DNA of 64,000 bases. Source: Osedax fenrisi. Its lineage: Eukaryota > Annelida > Polychaeta > Sabellida > Siboglinidae. Below the pieces are notes generated by a model. It was not told the DNA's origin. It saw only the letters and a list, made by a program, of their open reading frames with translations, and searched no databases. The stretch spans positions 90,274,228-90,338,227 of the forward strand of contig OZ025241.1 of NCBI GenBank assembly GCA_964019155.1, given 5' to 3'. Within the stretch, counting starts at the first letter, position 1. Each line of letters opens with the position of its first letter. A program made the translations under genes and the position numbers. Positions 48,001-64,000 of the stretch are shown here, in pieces.

Positions 48001-49295
48001 ACAGTACAGCCTACACTACACTGTACAGTACAGCCTACACTGTACAGTACAGCCTACACTGTACAGTACAGTACAGCCTACACTACACTGTACAGTACAG
48101 CCTACACTACACTGTACAGTACAGCCTACACTGTACAGTACAGCCTACACTGTACAGTACAGCCTACACTACACTGTACAGTACAGTACAGCCTACACTG
48201 CACTGTACAGTACAGCCTACACTACACTGTACAGTACAGCCTACACTACACTGTACAGTACAGCCTACACTGCACTGTACAGTACAGCCTACACTACACT
48301 GTACAGTACAGCCTACACTGTACAGTACAGTACAGCCTACACTACACTGTACAGTACAGCCTACACTACACTGTACAGTACAGCCTACACTGTACAGTAC
48401 AGCCTACACTGTACAGTACAGCCTACACTACACTGTACAGTACAGCCTACACTACACTGTACAGTACATCCTACACTACACTGTACAGTACAGCCTACAC
48501 TGTACAGTACAGCCTACACTGTACAGTACAGCCTACACTACACTGTACAGTACAGCCTACACTGTACAGTACAGCCTACACTGTACAGTACAGCCTACAC
48601 TACACTGTACAGTACAGCCTACACTGTACAGTACAGCCTACACTGTACAGTACAGTACAGCCTACACTACACTGTACAGTACAGCCTACACTACACTGTA
48701 CAGTACATCCTACACTACACTGTACAGTACAGCCTACACTACACTGTACAGTACAGCCTACACTACACTGTACAGTACAGCCTACACTGTACAGTACAGT
48801 ACAGCCTACACTACACTGTACAGTACAGCCTACACTACACTGTACAGTACAGCCTACACTGTACAGTACAGCCTACACTGTACAGTACAGCCTACACTAC
48901 ACTGTACAGTACAGCCTACACTGTACAGTACAGCCTACACTGTACAGTACAGCTACAGCTACACTGTACAGTACAGCCTACACTGTACAGTACAGCCTAC
49001 ACTACACTGTACAGTACAGCCTACACTACACTGTACAGTACAGCCTACACTGTACAGTACAGCCTACACTGTACAGTACAGCCTACACTACACTGTACAG
49101 TACAGCCTAGCACTGTACAGTACAGCCTACACTACACTGTACAGTACAGCCTACACTGCACTGTACAGTACAGCCTACACTACACTGTACAGTACAGCCT
49201 ACACTGCACTGTACAGTACAGCCTACACTGTACAGTACAGCCTACACTGTACAGTACAGTACAGCCTACACTACACTGTACAGTACAGCCTACAC
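42036..49295 (+). repeat. 7.3-kb minisatellite of interchangeable 19- and 24-bp units
   Basis: The basic unit is GCCTACACTGTACAGTACA (19 bp). A second form is 24 bp, with ACACT duplicated (CCTACACTACACTG); a rarer 24-bp form duplicates GTACA at the end. Point variants (CTGCACTG; CATCCTAC) recur through the array. All forms share the 10-bp palindrome ACTGTACAGT and two GTAC sites. Roughly 330 units, in irregular order with local higher-order repeats. Indels become frequent after about 46380. The plus strand has no stop in any frame in the normal units, which produces a spurious 1174-codon frame at 42016-45540. The array runs into a gap. Confidence 0.96.
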
Positions 49296-49495
49296 NNNNN
49301 NNNNNNNNNNNNNNNNNNNNNNNNNNNNNNNNNNNNNNNNNNNNNNNNNNNNNNNNNNNNNNNNNNNNNNNNNNNNNNNNNNNNNNNNNNNNNNNNNNNN
49401 NNNNNNNNNNNNNNNNNNNNNNNNNNNNNNNNNNNNNNNNNNNNNNNNNNNNNNNNNNNNNNNNNNNNNNNNNNNNNNNNNNNNNNNNNNNNNNN
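49296..49495. other. Assembly gap (200 N) at the minisatellite edge
   Basis: Exactly 200 N; the true array length is therefore unknown. Confidence 0.99.
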
Positions 49496-49796
49496 GTGAT
49501 GTTTTGTGTTATAAAAATAATATATAATTTGTAAATAATTTAGAGTATATATTAATTAAAATAAGATAACAATTATAAACGAATAACATTTTAACTATAA
49601 CTATAATGTTATAATAGTTAAACATTATAATGTAAACAATTTGTATTTTTTAAATTATATATATAATATATTATATATCTATTCATACAGCTTTAAAACT
49701 GTATGAAAACAATTATTTTAAAGTATTTCACTTTTTATTTATATCCGCTGTACGCAAAAATAGCGAAGTCATATTTATATATACACACATATATAT

Positions 49797-49853
<57 letters not shown>

Positions 49854-50576
49854 CTTGGACCAATAAACTTATCAAAATTCATTTCACATTGAAACATTTA
49901 AACATGCATTGTATAAATTTGTTAAGATTAAATAATAAAATAAATATTATTAAGGAAAAATAAAGGAAAAATAACATTTTATAAAAGAAGAAAAATTAAT
50001 ATATCGAAAAATAAAATGTTCTATAATTATAATCAAATAAAATATAAATTTAATAAAATGAATTTTAAATAAAGCAGAACATTTATAAAATGTAAATCGA
50101 ATAAATATTTAATTATATTGATTTTAATGTATAGGAAATTAAATCAATATATTATATAATTAAAAATTATAAACAAAATTAAACAAACAAATTTGGACAT
50201 ACTATATAACTAGAACTTACAAAAATATATAGGAAATTAAATCAATATATTATACAATTATAAATTATGAACAAAATTAAACAAATAAAAGTGGACAAAC
50301 TAACCACTGCTTTAACATATACTGAATATGGAGGTGTGAATATATAATTTCTAACTGAAAATTCTAATATCACATTGACCGCAGCATATATTATTAAATA
50401 GTTACATACTCTTTATCATAGACATATGAATATACTATAGATTATTATCACTTCATATAACAATAGTATTTTATTAAATATTAGAATAGTTGATTAATTT
50501 GAGTGAAAAGTGACTACGACTGTCTGAACTCTACGACCTCATTGCATAACAATAACACTAGAACAAGATGGCTAAC
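49496..50576. other. AT-rich DNA, probable ABCC intron, with a ~98-bp tandem duplication
   Basis: (TA)n at about 49785-49850. The phrase TATAGGAAATTAAATCAATA begins near 50130 and again near 50228, marking two diverged ~98-bp tandem units to about 50310. No NBD exon of the ABCC gene was found on the minus strand. Confidence 0.6.
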
Positions 50577-62784
<12,208 letters not shown>

Positions 62785-64000
62785 CTATAGGAGGGAAGGG
62801 GAAATAAGTTGTAGTACTACATTACCGATAGGTTTCGGATTGAATTCTATTCGGGAATATATATTATATCTACTTTTGTAATTAATTATGTGAGATTTTA
62901 GAGTATAATTTTTAAATAAAATCATTATTAATCAAATTTAATAAATTTAATAAATTTAAATACTATTATTGTTAACTAACATTGTCTAATACATTACAGT
63001 ATCATACATTATTATATTATAGAATACATAATTATAATATAATATATAAATTTAAAATAGGGTGTAATATACCACAGTCGTAGATATACATACATATTGT
63101 GCATTTAATGACACTCACTGACTATGAATAAATAATGAAATATTATATTATAAAGATTATTACAAAAATAATTTATAAAAAATAATACAATTATTTGATA
63201 ACTATATAATTTTGATTATAGTATTATAATTGTATCATATATATATATATTTATGATGATTATGATGATAATTTATTAGTACTAAGAATAGGTGTATCCA
63301 ACAATACTAGGTGCATGTAACAATAAAATATAGATAATAATAAATTAGAACAGAACATGATATATGGAGAGTTACTAAACAACAATGAATAGTAGTATTA
63401 CTATGATATCGGGGAAATGTGGGACTAAAGGTGAGATATCAAGGAGGCAGGATAATGGAAGATATACGAGTTTAGGGAGTGAGTAGTAGTCGTAGGAAAC
63501 ATTATTTTAAAGGAATACAGTTTGATTGTATTAATGTATGTCGATAGTGGAATATTTGAGGCGATTAATGGATAATATGGTACATATATAAATGGGTATA
63601 TGCATATATGTATATGTATGTATATATTGTGAGTATTGTAAGCTGATATTAATATTCAGTGAATACACTTTAACTCAACTAATCAAATCATTGATAATAT
63701 CATCTAAAACTATGCTTTGTTTACTACTGTTTAAAGTATATGATTAAATGATCAAAACATAAACTTTATCTCAAATGATTCCGAGTCTATTATTATAAGT
63801 AAATAAACCAACAAAACTATCTTTTTGGTAAATCAATTGATTTAAATGTATTGTTATGTTTTTTTCACATTAAAAACTATTATAAATACTTCTTAAATAT
63901 ATCATATGTGAATTATATTTATTGTTATCATTATAAATACAAATAAAAACATTGATTTAGTTGCTTGGGAAAGCCATACAAATTGTCTATATAAATATCG
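62785..64000. other. AT-rich flank, no exon recognised
   Basis: Upstream side of the ABCC gene. No further exon or transposon end was recognised; small GC patch at 63400-63500 gives no convincing frame. Confidence 0.5.

Noticed and set aside
42036..49295. CRISPR-like array
   Set aside because: Units are contiguous with no unique spacers, in a clearly eukaryotic sequence.

Overview
The window is nuclear DNA of an animal, most likely an invertebrate. Evidence: host genes split into short exons with GT-AG introns, one intronless histone H1 gene ending in the metazoan histone 3' stem-loop, and a dense load of CR1/jockey-like and RTE-type LINEs, tRNA-derived SINEs, and hAT, pogo and PIF/Harbinger-type DNA transposons. 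The sequence is extremely A+T-rich outside exons, with dozens of (TA)n runs; exons stand out as islands of higher GC. I cannot place the phylum. Two 200-N assembly gaps (256-455, 49296-49495) each break a tandem array.

Three host loci are visible. (1) 8978-11983 (+): the last five exons of a SCaMC-type mitochondrial ATP-Mg/phosphate carrier (SLC25 family), in frame over 200 residues to the stop; its 5' exons are not in the window. (2) 16999-17502 (+): an intronless linker histone H1 with TATA box and histone stem-loop. (3) 62784-50577 (-): eight consecutive exons, 335 codons in one continuous frame, encoding the first transmembrane domain of an ABCC (MRP-type) transporter. Its 5' exons lie off the right side; no nucleotide-binding-domain exons were found to the left.

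Layout: 1-2062 is a ~208-bp satellite. 2063-8977 is AT-rich DNA with a SINE tail, a pogo-type end, tandem repeats and several inverted-repeat elements. 8978-12000 is the carrier gene. 13.4-31.4 kb is a transposon graveyard around the H1 gene, with nested insertions (hAT within hAT within an old LINE; RTE within an old LINE). 31.85-34.95 kb is a 3.1-kb terminal-inverted-repeat element holding a complex satellite. 35.3-41.5 kb holds LINE fragments, a pogo-type transposon with a helix-turn-helix ORF, and a LINE with an intact 3' reverse-transcriptase ORF. 42.0-49.3 kb is a large minisatellite made of interchangeable 19- and 24-bp units. 50.5-62.8 kb is the ABCC gene, whose introns hold a LINE, a SINE and two DNA transposons.

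The most distinctive feature is that minisatellites beside three ABCC exons are built from splice-signal sequence: copies of a donor site (exon at 61633-61782), copies of an acceptor edge (exon at 55166-55328), and CTAAC branch-point-like repeats (exon at 51035-51172). All calls come from reading the sequence; no database search was run.
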